From positions 5,467,781-5,531,780 of the forward strand of contig LS997563.1 in the NCBI GenBank assembly GCA_000469685.2: DNA of 64,000 bases, read 5' to 3'. Source of the stretch: Haemonchus contortus. Taxonomy: Eukaryota > Nematoda > Chromadorea > Rhabditida > Trichostrongylidae. The notes beneath the pieces are model-generated. The model made no database searches, was not told the DNA's origin, and saw nothing but the letters and a program-made list of their open reading frames with translations. This document shows positions 35,747 to 45,754 of this stretch, in pieces (position 1 is the first letter of the stretch; each line of letters begins with the position of its first letter). The position numbers and the translations under genes were made by a program.

Positions 35747-35844
35747 GCGTAGAAGCAGCTGATGATAATATATTAATAGAATATTATTTGTATAAGCGTA
35801 GAAGCAGCTGATGATAATATATTAATAGAATATTATTTGTATAA
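35747..35844. repeat. perfect tandem duplication, 2 x 49 bp
   Basis: The unit begins GCGTAGAAGCAGCTGATGAT and ends TATTATTTGTATAA. The second copy starts at 35796 with no visible differences. A diverged third unit may lie at 35646-35705. Confidence 0.9.
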
Positions 35845-35967
35845 GCATAATCTAAAAATATCTTCTACTAGTTTTGGTATTCTTTGCTCATGAACTTTCT
35901 CGAGCCCATATTTTCTCATTTCGGCTTTGTTTTCATTTTCTACTTCCTTATTTGGCCACAGGGAGAA

Positions 35968-36236
35968 AATAGCGTGGTGGCAAGTGGCCACCACACCGCC
36001 ACACACCCATAGTTGAAGATCGAATCCCGGCGCGATATTCGCCTAGACCTGCACCACTCATCCCTCGCGGCTCGCTCGGTTTGTCCGAAACTCGTCTAGG
36101 AACTATAATTACTGACATATACATCGGGTGACCACCGTAATTCGATGTATAGGTCATTCAAAACGTTCTTACGGTTTTGAATGGAGGCCGAATGTGGGGC
36201 GCATCCCTAGAAGCTGATCAATGCCCAAAGGGTTTA
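35968..36236 (+). repeat. SINE-A copy, moderately diverged
   Basis: Head GCGTGGTGGCAAGTGGCCAC, B box GATCGAATCCCGG, CGCCTAGACC, CGAAACTCGTCTAGGA, and TTTTGAATGGAGGCCGAATG with GGGGCGCATCCC near the end. Confidence 0.85.
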
Positions 36237-36534
36237 TTTTACTACGCTGTGGATGTGGACTACTACTTCAGTGGATGGTAGTCCTCCTGTAACTCCAGTC
36301 ATAGCGCGATCCATTCTCGTCATGTTCACGGACCCTAATTGCAGAGTCAGCTCCGCCGTCGATATGTGGGCAACACCTTCAGTTCTTCGTCTTCCCACTG
36401 AAGGCTGGATAGTAAATCTAGCGGTACATCTGCTATCTACTGTTCAATCTGCGAACCTGCCTTCCAGGCTTTGTGGCCATGGGACTTACTGGTTAGCCCT
36501 CTTGTCCATGTGATGTGGGACGAGAACACGGAGT
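36237..36534. other. unclassified sequence next to the LTR element
   Basis: An open frame on + (36253-36513) has no recognised domain. The LTR element inserted at the right edge of this stretch. Confidence 0.4.
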
Positions 36535-36539
36535 GGTCT
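36535..36539. repeat. target-site duplication, left copy (GGTCT)
   Basis: GGTCT here and at 40470-40474 flank the LTR element, a 5-bp duplication typical of Ty3/gypsy integrases. Confidence 0.9.
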
Positions 36540-36754
36540 TGAAGTGGAGTCGAGGCGGAGAAGGTTTATTGCTGGAGAAGTCGAACTGGATACAATGATT
36601 ACTAGTGAAAAGGCCGGGTTTATATACCAGTTGGCCTGGTCAAATACCCTGGTCAAATTGCAGTAATACCAGATCAAAACCTACTATTTGGCGCCTAAAA
36701 GGTGGTCTTCAATTGACTATGGTAGACCACATGTATAGCTAAAAGCCTACAACA
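36540..36754 (-). repeat. 3' LTR (215 bp)
   Basis: On the + strand starts TGAAGTGGAGTCGAGGCGGA and ends AAAGCCTACAACA. No difference from 40255-40469 was seen. Contains TTTATATA (36619-36626 on +), a possible TATA-like region whose orientation cannot be judged. Confidence 0.95.
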
Positions 36755-36768
36755 CCTTCCCTTTTAAT
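36755..36768 (-). other. polypurine tract
   Basis: Read on the - strand it is TAAAAGGGAAGG followed directly by the LTR start TGTTGTAGG, the expected primer for plus-strand synthesis. Confidence 0.88.
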
Positions 36769-36814
36769 TACAAAGAACATATGAAGAGTCAGCAAAACAA
36801 CAAAATAGAACATG

Positions 36815-39800
36815 TTATGAGGAGTATGATTTCTTCTTCGGGTCTACCATGAGTCGACGGGGTGAGTGACGAGTCCGTAGTGAACGTCGCAGTCGCGGTG
36901 TCGACGATGGAGTTGAACGTTGAGCGTCTCCGTGATCCGGCGTCGTCGGGTTGAGTGGAGTTGATGTCGTACCATTCACAGGCGTCGGCTGATCTCTGAT
37001 GGCATCAGCTTCTTTGTAGAACGGGATGGTATCGAACACATCGAGTAGTTGGTTAACTACTGGCTGACTGTCGCGTGGCCTCAGCTGGTTGGCGTGTCTT
37101 GTCCATAGGGAGCTTCCGCAACGTACGTGATACATGACGTTTCCGAGGCGTCTAGCGATGATCCCAGGTGTCCAAGTAGTTTTTGCTTGACGATAGTCCT
37201 TGGCGTAGACAGCATCATCCACGTCGAAGTGGCGTGGTTTGGCTCCTTGATGTCTGTTGAACTGATCCTCCATTTTAGTGTCGCGACTTCCTATGCTGTC
37301 TTCTGTGGATGGCATCATCAGGTCAAGTTCAGTGCGAATACGACGGCCAAGAAAGTTTTCAGCAGGTGACCGATGATTCGGTCCGGATGGGCATGGTGTC
37401 GACCGGTAGGCCATCAGAAAAGCCTGGAGCGCTTCTGTCGTTGGTTCCTCCCCCTTCAATTTGGCCAATCCTCTCTTGAACGTGTCTACGAAGCGTTCCG
37501 CTTGCCCATTGCTCTGCGGATGGAAGGGAGGAGATCGAACATGTTTGATTCCTCGACGGCGGCAGAAATCCACAAATGTTGCTGAAGTAAACTGGGTGCC
37601 GTTGTCCGTGATGAGTGTCTTCGGGTTCCCAAACTGTGCGAAGACTTTTGATAAAACCTTGATTGTTGCCGACGTAGTGATTGTACTCATCTGGATGATC
37701 TCGGGCCATTTAGAGAATGCATCCACGATGACGAGGTAGAAGTTGCCGTCAAGGGGTCCTGCGAAGTCGGCATGCACTCGAGCCCATGGAGTGAGTGGCT
37801 TCGGCCAGGATTGGAGCTCGGCCTTCACAGGATTCTTGGCCTGTTGTGCGCATGTTGTGCAGTTTCTGACGAGCTTCTCTATATCTGCTTCCATCGACGG
37901 CCAATATACGTAGCTGCGAGCCAGCATCTTCATCCTTGTTTGACCTGGATGCGCTTTGTGGAGCACTGGCAGCACGCGACGTTGAAGCGACTTCGGAATT
38001 ACGAGACGATTTGACGTGAGCAGACATGAGCCGATGGTTGATAGTGATTCTCGTCGGTTGTAGTATGGCCAGAAAGGTGATTCCCGGTTCACTTTTGGCC
38101 ATTTTCCAGATCGGATGTAGCCGATAACTTGAGTCAGTGTATGGTCCGCAGTAGTTGCCGCTTGGACGGATTTGAATGAGATCGGTAGTTGATGGCAGTT
38201 GTCCATTACTACTGCGCAGAGATCTGCGTCAATAGAGGCGATAACTCGGTCTTCTGGTTCCGGCGAGTGGAGCCCTATCAGTCGTGAAAGGGCGTCGGCT
38301 TGTCCAAACTCGCTCGTCTTGACGTACTGAATGCTGAAATTGTAGTTCAACAGCGTAGTAGCCCATCGTTGTAGGCGATTGGCCGTGTAGACGGGAACTC
38401 CTTTTCGCGTCCCGAAAATGGCGATGAGCGGTTTGTGGTCCGTCCTCAGCGTGAAGTGGCGTCCATGTATGAATCGATGGAATTTTTGAACTGCGAAAAC
38501 GATAGCCAGGGCTTCCTTCTCAATCTGGCTATACTTCTTCTGTGCTGGCGTCAAAGCACGGATAGCATGGTAGACAGCTTTTTCGTGTCCGTCGGGAAAC
38601 CTTTGTGAGAGAACAGCTCCGATTCCGTAGTTGGAAGCGTCTGCTGCGACGATAAGCGGCAGAGTCGGGTCGTAGTGCGCAAGAAGAAGGTCTGATTTGA
38701 GAGTCTTCTTGATCCGATCGAAGCAGGTCTGACATTCCGGTGACCATGTGAAGGCGGCATCCTTCTTGGTGAGTGCGTCCAGTGGAGCGCGTAAATTGTG
38801 CAGTTCGCGGACAAACGTTCCGTAAAAGTTGACCAACCCGAGGAAGGCTCTCAATTGGCTGACGTCTTTAGGTATCGGCATCTTCTGGATTGCTTCGATT
38901 TTGGTCGGGTCTGGTCGTCGTCCTTCAGCATCGATTATGAAGCCAAGATAGCGGATTTCTGTGTGCAGTAGTGAGCACTTTTCCAAGCGTAGGCGGAATC
39001 CGAAGTCCTGGATTCGCCTAAAAACTGCCTCTAGGCGAGAGTTGTGCTCCTCTATAGATTTCCCGGTGACAATGATGTCGTCGAGGTACGCGGCGGTACC
39101 CTCCAATCCTGCAGTCAGGGTGTCCATTTGCTGTTGAAAAATTGCTGGAGCCGCCTTCACTCCAAAAGGTAAGCGATTGAGGCGATATAGGCCGCGGTGT
39201 GTGTTGATTGTGAGCAGTTGTCGCGATTCGTCGTCCATTTCTATCTGCAAATACGCTTCAGCTAAGTCTAGCTGGGAAAAGTACCTTCCTCCGTTGAGCT
39301 TAGCGAAGATATCGTCTGGAGCCGGAAGCGGGTGCTGGTGCTGCTCGAGTGCGTCGTTCAGGCCCGTAGAAAAGTCTGCGCAAAGACGGATCGATCCATT
39401 CTTCTTCTGAACGACGACCACCGGCGCTGCCCAGTCGGAGTGTTCCACCGGCGTCAGAACCTTTCCAGCTACCAGGCGATCGATTTCTTGGCTGATTCTT
39501 GGCTGAACAGCGTATGGCACTGGACGAGCTTTCCGGAAGACAGGAGTCGCGTCCGGCTTGAGCTTGAGCGAAGCTTTTGTTTTTGTGCAGCACCCCAGTC
39601 CTGGGGCGAATACAGCAGGGAACTGTTTCCGGAGCCGTGTGGTAAGGGACGATCGTACAGTAGCCAGTGTAGAGTCGGATATGGCACTGCACTTGATACT
39701 TCCAATGAGGCGATCGAAGAGCGGCTCGACCTGTGCGATCCAGTCGAGCCCCAGTAACGAAGTGGTGTCGGCCACATGACAGGTTCCACTCCCTTGGCGT

Positions 39801-40195
39801 CCATCAATGGTGAATGTGCACTTGAAGTAGCCGCGAACATTGATTTCCTTGTTGTTCGCGGATTTTAGCTTGAATAGCGGCGGCAGCAACTTCGGACGGC
39901 CTACTGCGATCCAGTCCTTGTGACTCAGAAGTGTGACGTCTGCGCCTGTATCTAGGCGCATGCGTGTGGAGACTCCATTGACCTTGACGGTCCGGTAGAT
40001 GAGTCTGATGGGAGCTATCCCGGCGGTGGCGGCAGCGGCGATGACGACTTGGTTGGCCCTTTTTCTTAAGGTTAGACGTCTTCTTTTTGTTAAAATTCTT
40101 GCAAAATCCCTTCTTGTGTCCGAGCCGGCTTGTAGCATCTTCTCCTGAGCTGCGGCTTCAGCACTGAGAATAGCACGTAGAGTGTCAGCATCCAT
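36815..40195 (-). CDS. pol: retrotransposon polyprotein: protease, RT, RNase H, integrase
   Basis: Single intact frame of 1126 residues. The protease active site DTGAD is at 82-86, with LLGLDW at 147-152. The RT has a YLDD box at 370-373, and RNase H has TDHKPL at 585-590 and ADALSR at 633-638. The integrase zinc finger is H746, H749, C779, C782, and its catalytic triad is D810, D864, E900 with 35 residues between the last two. A GPY/F-like tail lies near 1008-1040. Residues 1-24 look like a gag start (MDADTLRAILSAEAAAQE), but the sequence passes within about 45 residues to the protease region, so capsid and CCHC knuckle are missing. All catalytic residues are present. It starts 57 nt after the LTR. 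Confidence 0.96.
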   Translation of the reverse strand: MDADTLRAILSAEAAAQEKMLQAGSDTRRDFARILTKRRRLTLRKRANQVVIAAAATAGIAPIRLIYRTVKVNGVSTRMRLDTGADVTLLSHKDWIAVGRPKLLPPLFKLKSANNKEINVRGYFKCTFTIDGRQGSGTCHVADTTSLLGLDWIAQVEPLFDRLIGSIKCSAISDSTLATVRSSLTTRLRKQFPAVFAPGLGCCTKTKASLKLKPDATPVFRKARPVPYAVQPRISQEIDRLVAGKVLTPVEHSDWAAPVVVVQKKNGSIRLCADFSTGLNDALEQHQHPLPAPDDIFAKLNGGRYFSQLDLAEAYLQIEMDDESRQLLTINTHRGLYRLNRLPFGVKAAPAIFQQQMDTLTAGLEGTAAYLDDIIVTGKSIEEHNSRLEAVFRRIQDFGFRLRLEKCSLLHTEIRYLGFIIDAEGRRPDPTKIEAIQKMPIPKDVSQLRAFLGLVNFYGTFVRELHNLRAPLDALTKKDAAFTWSPECQTCFDRIKKTLKSDLLLAHYDPTLPLIVAADASNYGIGAVLSQRFPDGHEKAVYHAIRALTPAQKKYSQIEKEALAIVFAVQKFHRFIHGRHFTLRTDHKPLIAIFGTRKGVPVYTANRLQRWATTLLNYNFSIQYVKTSEFGQADALSRLIGLHSPEPEDRVIASIDADLCAVVMDNCHQLPISFKSVQAATTADHTLTQVIGYIRSGKWPKVNRESPFWPYYNRRESLSTIGSCLLTSNRLVIPKSLQRRVLPVLHKAHPGQTRMKMLARSYVYWPSMEADIEKLVRNCTTCAQQAKNPVKAELQSWPKPLTPWARVHADFAGPLDGNFYLVIVDAFSKWPEIIQMSTITTSATIKVLSKVFAQFGNPKTLITDNGTQFTSATFVDFCRRRGIKHVRSPPFHPQSNGQAERFVDTFKRGLAKLKGEEPTTEALQAFLMAYRSTPCPSGPNHRSPAENFLGRRIRTELDLMMPSTEDSIGSRDTKMEDQFNRHQGAKPRHFDVDDAVYAKDYRQAKTTWTPGIIARRLGNVMYHVRCGSSLWTRHANQLRPRDSQPVVNQLLDVFDTIPFYKEADAIRDQPTPVNGTTSTPLNPTTPDHGDAQRSTPSSTPRLRRSLRTRHSPRRLMVDPKKKSYSS

Positions 40196-40234
40196 CGTAG
40201 TCGGCGTTGCTTGATGGAGTCGGCTGCTCGGCGT

Positions 40235-40252
40235 AGTCGATCCTGATCGCCA
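40235..40252 (-). other. primer-binding site
   Basis: Two bases after the 5' LTR the - strand reads TGGCGATCAGGATCGACT, beginning with the TGG that pairs with a tRNA CCA end. The tRNA species was not identified. Confidence 0.7.
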
Positions 40253-40254
40253 GT

Positions 40255-40469
40255 TGAAGTGGAGTCGAGGCGGAGAAGGTTTATTGCTGGAGAAGTCGAA
40301 CTGGATACAATGATTACTAGTGAAAAGGCCGGGTTTATATACCAGTTGGCCTGGTCAAATACCCTGGTCAAATTGCAGTAATACCAGATCAAAACCTACT
40401 ATTTGGCGCCTAAAAGGTGGTCTTCAATTGACTATGGTAGACCACATGTATAGCTAAAAGCCTACAACA
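40255..40469 (-). repeat. 5' LTR (215 bp)
   Basis: Same length and sequence by eye as 36540-36754. Confidence 0.95.
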
Positions 40470-40474
40470 GGTCT
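40470..40474. repeat. target-site duplication, right copy (GGTCT)
   Basis: Matches 36535-36539. Confidence 0.9.
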
Positions 40475-42854
40475 CTTCGTTTTTTATTCGTTCCCGCTAC
40501 TTTCCAATTCATACAAAATAAGAAAATCTTCAGTGAAGGTGATTACTCAAGGGAGACATCCTAACTAGCTTCACTATTATGTCAGTAATTTTAGTAATGC
40601 CCTCCAATTAGGGTAAGGGTACTTCATGTGTTTCACTGAGTAAAGATCACTATCCATTCAACGATAGTAGTGATCCATCATCAACCACTTACATTACGCC
40701 GAATGAGAACTGGTGTTATTCTATTCGCTTCAGTGAATTCGTCCCGAGGAAATTAGCTCATCTGGATAGCGAACTCACCGTTATTGCATTACTATAGTGT
40801 TTTTCCAGAAATTAATTTACTGGGACATGTCGTCTGATTGGGAAATGAATATAATAGACAGCTTTTCGGAAAGATTAATTGAGAATGCTTTAATCTGTCT
40901 GCACAGCTTTGCGATGGGTTTGAGGATTGAGGCCAAAATTGCTGCCTCCTGGGCCTCCCAGTGCCAGAGCCCGGTCCGTGAACTGTAGGAAGTTGGTGAG
41001 AGAGTCCCAAGGGAATATATTCTAGCTATCGATCTCATGAACCATAGAGAAGCAAGACCTTCTTCGAATGAGGCCTTCTTGCCCCTCTCTCCAGTGGGAC
41101 TACAGATGTTATAGTTCACTGCCATAGAGGTCCTACACACACACGCATGCCCCCATGTTCCTTATGGCCGTCTATACTGGATGAGGGCCAAGCCAGGCAG
41201 CATGTTATGGAAAGGAAAATGACGCCCGATATAGTTGGGTGCGAGTATGAGACAATGTTATTAATTTGTAGTGATGGAGCTGAAGGAACAGCTCATTCTT
41301 CAACCCTCTTCCTATTTACGGATCTCGGACCCACTCTGCTACGAAGTGACGCATTCCTTGGGGCAGGTGAAGATTAATTACTTGATGAAAGTTAGTATAT
41401 ACATGTTTCTCTGTGAGTGACACTGTATTCCCCTGTTTCAGGGCGAACCACCTGGGATGTGTTCTCTTTCATGGCAAACAGAAATTGTTGTGCCAATATT
41501 ATCCATAATCGGAATCCGTTGGCTCAAGGCCAAAAGCCAGTCAAAATCTCCCTCAATGAACTCCTCTATCACAGATAGATGAACTGTCCTTGACGAAGAT
41601 CAAATTTGCTTTCATGCTTCAACAAAAAAGTTTTCCATTTCGATCTAGAAATTGGAAGGTTCGAGTTGCTGCCTCGTTAGGAAAAGAGTAAGAAGACGCC
41701 TGTTGTGCTAAGCCCTTGGGCAAACCAAATGTTTATCAAAACCAGTGAGATAATGATCGTGATAGGAAAGATGGAAACGGGTTTCATTCCCTGTCGAAAG
41801 ATTACCTTGAATGACCGTTGACAAATTGTAGCCCAGGATCCCAGAGTGGAGAAATGACATGCTCAACTGAGGGGACCCGGACGAGCAAGAAGTTTTACGA
41901 GGGATTTTTTATGTCCTTTTCCCCTTATATTAAGCTCTACTTTTTCCTTTCCGTAGTATGCTGTTTCTCATTGGAATAGACTGCCCTCTTCCAGAATTTG
42001 AGGCTTTTAATTGAAGAGACATACTTTTTAGTGACATGTCCTATATTTAGACCGTGTTCTTGTAATCCATTTAAATATTCTGGCCGGTTCCCCATTCATC
42101 TTTTAACCCACCTAATTACTGCCATAGAGCTGAAAACGGGGTAATTATATGATTAGAACTTTGCTCTGGAAGGCTAAATGGCCAGAAAGATACATTGGCC
42201 TTCGCTCTTCCTCAGAGACAATGGATGGGGAACTAGCTTTTTGGTGTTTGGCATTTGAATGGCATCCCTTATGAAATCTGTAAGATCTATGCATAAAGTA
42301 TAAACGGTCTTATAAAGTTTGATGAATCTATTCATAGAGTATGAACGTTCTTTCTTTCTGGTTTTGAAATGTTTCCATCATTAGCCATTCTGACTTCTGT
42401 ATACAGGTGAAATCAGCTTTCAAGAGCATCTGAAACTTTGACGTTTCGAAATGCTTCTTTCTTCCTGAAATAACTACCAGATTAGTTAAATATTATTTTA
42501 CAGAATAGGGTAAGTAGTTGCAACGTCATCAAGCCATTGAGGGTAAATATCGGAAGGTGAGGAATACATCACATACGACTTTTTCCTGAAATCAAAGCTC
42601 CTGAAATCCAGACTAAAAATAGGAACAGCCCAAGGAAACTCGACCTTCAGGCTTCTAAATCTAGATTTTTCTGTTTATTAATTGCTCCGGTCGTATTAGG
42701 AAAACAGAATTCATTTTACCTTTGAGCCTTTCATGACATTCTTTACCTTTTCATTGATATGAGAGAGATAGTATGAAAAAACTGACGTTATGTACTTCAA
42801 CGAATAACCTTTTTTTGTAAGTAGGTAGGCATTTACTGGGTTCTTTTTCCTAAA
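40475..42854. other. no gene supported
   Basis: Overlapping open frames at 40797-41140 on both strands have no recognisable domain. No repeat identified. Confidence 0.45.
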
Positions 42855-43155
42855 AGCGGTGCACTGGCGAGTGGCTCACTATATACGCGCATGGTTCGGA
42901 GATCGAATCCTCACCCAGTCTAACAAGACTTCCATCCCACCAATCAATTGGTCTAACAATTCTTCCATCCCATCAGTCAACCAGTCGGTAACGTACTTGT
43001 CTGAGAAGATAATAGCACAGATTTGGACACCAGTTGATCTCCCTGAGTCATTTACCAGGCTACACACGCGTTCATAACCGCTACTTGCGATTCTGAATGG
43101 AAGTCGAATGTCGTGGCGCATCTTAGGGAAGCAATTGATTAAAGCCGAAGACCCC
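42855..43155 (+). repeat. SINE-A copy with internal duplication
   Basis: Starts GCGGTGCACTGGCGAGTGGC, with B box AGATCGAATCC. The segment CTTCCATCCCACCAATCAAT is repeated with changes about 37 bp later. It ends with GCGATTCTGAATGGAAGTCG and GTGGCGCATC. Confidence 0.85.
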
Positions 43156-44873
43156 ATCCTCCATCCTTTATAGTTGACGCGATGAGAATGGGGATTTTTG
43201 AAGACCGTATCACTTTTTCAAATATTTATTTATTCGATCTAATCAGTACTTTTTCTGGACCGAAGATAAACTTAAACTTATTTTTGGAAATAAACTAGAA
43301 ATTGTGTTAGTCCAAGTAGGGGCTAGACACGGGTTAAACGAATCTTCAACCATCTGGATCTATTAAACGTTCTTGAAGACTTACATAAAGGCTCTCCTTA
43401 CTAGTTTTTACTCTTGTTCTTGAGAATTTTCCTTATTAAGATGCAGCGTATTATCAAGGAGGACCAATACATATAGGGACGTTGTCCGGAAATGAGCCAC
43501 CCCATAACATTGCGTATGTTACGTTGGGAAACAAGTAAACATCCAATTCCTTAGGAAGGCAGATTCAGTCAGTATGTCATACCAGTTACTTGTGTTGTTA
43601 TAAATCTTTTATACGTGAATACACATTAGGTGGGCGTGGCAAAAATGGTTAGTTTAGCGACGACAGCACCATGAACAGAGCTTTTCTGCTCTACACCTCC
43701 CAATGTTTCTTTTACTCCTCTACTATATTAGCTTCCTGAGCTTAAACTTCATGTGGTCCAGATCGAGAGCTTGTTGCCCTAGGCGAACAATAGAATGCGG
43801 TCAAAGAAGGTGATTCGTGGAGTAGCCGGGGTTACTAGGCTTTAAATGTTTCCCAGTCCTCTCCCGCTCTCAATCGTCCTGACTTCAGGCGGGTGAGGGT
43901 ACATGTATGTGGTCGCATCCTCAGGAAAGATTCAGTAGCGCCATACTTTGCATTGATTATTGTTCATGCTTGTTTCCAGTCTCTCAAGTGATGTATGCCT
44001 CCCCTCTTGCTCCAGGAGATGTTGATACCAATTTGCTGAACAGCAGCAGGAGAATGGAGAAGGGCGAGAGCTTAGGAAACCTTTGCTCTTTGCTGCAGTT
44101 GAATGACTTGTCAATGCGATGGTGAATGTGCCTTTATCAACTATTTATTGTCTACTCGTGTCTATTCGAGAAGACAGAGTTAGATGAGGCTCAGCCGAGC
44201 CGTCGTATCTGCATGGGTGACAGAGACTGAGAAACTGATCAGCTTTTTCGGAGCTACCCCTTATTTGTATGGGAAGAGGTGATAATAAGAGTGCCCAATC
44301 GTGGGTAATTCCTGGAAAGTCCTACGAGAATCTGGTAGATATCCAGATTCCAGATATCAGCAGTAGACCAGCTTGAAGGGTTGAATTTGATAGGCAGTTC
44401 AATACAGTGCGGCTCCTCAAATAGAATAAGCGAGTTCCTACCTCGAAGTTATCTTTTTCTGGAGTGAACTTCTTATTTTGAATAGTAAACATACTGAAAA
44501 AGGTTGCGCCACTGACTGTGACATTATTATCGTAGACATTACCTGGGTCACTCTCAATGTAGAGCAGGTCCCTGAACACTGGCTTTTGAGCCTTTAGATT
44601 CAGCCACTTTCATTTTAGAAAGGCCTTATTGTTTTGTTCGCATCTTCCTTGACTCGACAATATTTTCTGACGGGGTTTTTCCTCTTAAACACACAACATG
44701 AAGATGCTATTCAGAAAACAATACCCCATAAGAGAAACAAAAAACAGCTTTGCAAAACTTTCAGTTAAGCAGAATTTCGGACGAGTTATGCTGCTAAGGA
44801 TATTTCTAGCTTAACTATTTCACAGGATATTACAATTGTCTCAAAAGTTTGGAGAGTTACGAACGAAACTTCA
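43156..44873. other. no gene supported
   Basis: Short open frames only. Confidence 0.45.
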
Positions 44874-44957
44874 ATCTCGGACTGGACTCGAACCCGCATT
44901 TATGCACCCTGGTCAACGTGCGCTCTTAATTCTTCACTTGCGAACGCTTCCGAGATC
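44874..44957 (-). other. tRNA-like sequence (probable tRNA pseudogene or SINE head)
   Basis: On the - strand ATCTCGGA at the start can pair with TCCGAGAT at the end. GCGGGTTCGAGTCC is a perfect T-arm/B box. The D-arm region (AGCGTTCGCAAGTGAAG) only loosely fits an A box and the length of about 84 is long, so a working tRNA is not claimed. Confidence 0.45.
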
Positions 44958-45479
44958 CCACCTACCATCGCTTTGCTGAAGGCACAGTTCACGATAAAAA
45001 CGGTTTCTGAGATTTCCTGCTAGGGTGGATGTGTGGCCCCAAGAATAGTACTGGGGACGTTGATGAGCCGAAAAACGGTCCAGGACATAATAAGGAGTCC
45101 ATAACCGGTTTGGCTTGGCACTACGCGCACTGTAAGTGGCCGTGTTGGACCCGCATTTTTATTACTGCGCTATTCACAGGACGAAACGAATAGTACGCCT
45201 ACATGAGAGACACCAGACGGCCATATAGTACGATCCCTTATATGCCCCTTTCTGAAGCCTTAATTTTTTAATATTTGCCGATTTTTGTACTGCCTTCGCT
45301 ATGCTTGCACTTATAAGCAACATGGCTTCCATTATTTTCACCTTGAATAGATGCTTTTAGGATTATTAACTATGCTTTAAACGGCTTTCGAAGAAAAAGC
45401 AGTAATATATAAATAATATAATATGAATGAAAAGATTCAAGTCAAAGAAGCTATATTAACGGATGATAAGTAAAAAAAT
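44958..45479. other. mostly unclassified; Repeat-B scrap
   Basis: On the - strand 45200-45310 shares CAAAAATCGGCAAATATTAA, AGAAAGGGGCATATAAGGGA and similar pieces with Repeat-B. Otherwise no gene seen. Confidence 0.4.
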
Positions 45480-45640
45480 CTTTAGCTTTAGCCAGTCCCA
45501 TTAGTTGGGATGCGCCTTGCATTCGATTTTTCATTCAGGGCCGCACTGTTGCATTTAAATGGGTGTGTGACCTACAATGCCTTGCGATGGCCGACTGATG
45601 TACAGGCCAATGATTTTATCCTCCGAACGAGTCTCGGTTT
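45480..45640 (-). repeat. SINE-A fragment (3' half)
   Basis: On the - strand: CCTGAATGAAAAATCGAATG, CCATCGCAAGGCATTGTAGG, CATCAGTCGGCCATCGCAAG and ACTCGTTCGGAGGATAAAAT. Truncated in the body. Confidence 0.75.
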
Positions 45641-45754
45641 GAAATCGATTCGGATTCCTTCTAGGTATTTTTTTATGCTAGTGGACTTATAAGGGAATTA
45701 TTCGAGCTTTGAATAATCAATAAATAGCTAATTATATGATATAATAATTTAATA

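Larger units (their letters stand above)
36540..40469 (-). mobile_element. Ty3/gypsy-type LTR retrotransposon, complete ends, gag mostly missing
   Basis: 3930-bp element on the - strand with two 215-bp LTRs, TG...CA ends, a 5-bp target duplication, a primer-binding site, a polypurine tract and one long pol frame. By eye the LTRs are identical, implying recent insertion. Ty3/gypsy is inferred from the order protease, RT, RNase H, integrase. Retroviral-type gag (capsid and zinc knuckle) is absent, which makes it short for the group. Confidence 0.95.

Noticed and set aside
39332..39757. 141-residue + strand open frame and several other frames within 36.8-40.2 kb
   Set aside because: They are antisense or out-of-frame shadows of the retrotransposon pol frame, which carries all conserved motifs.
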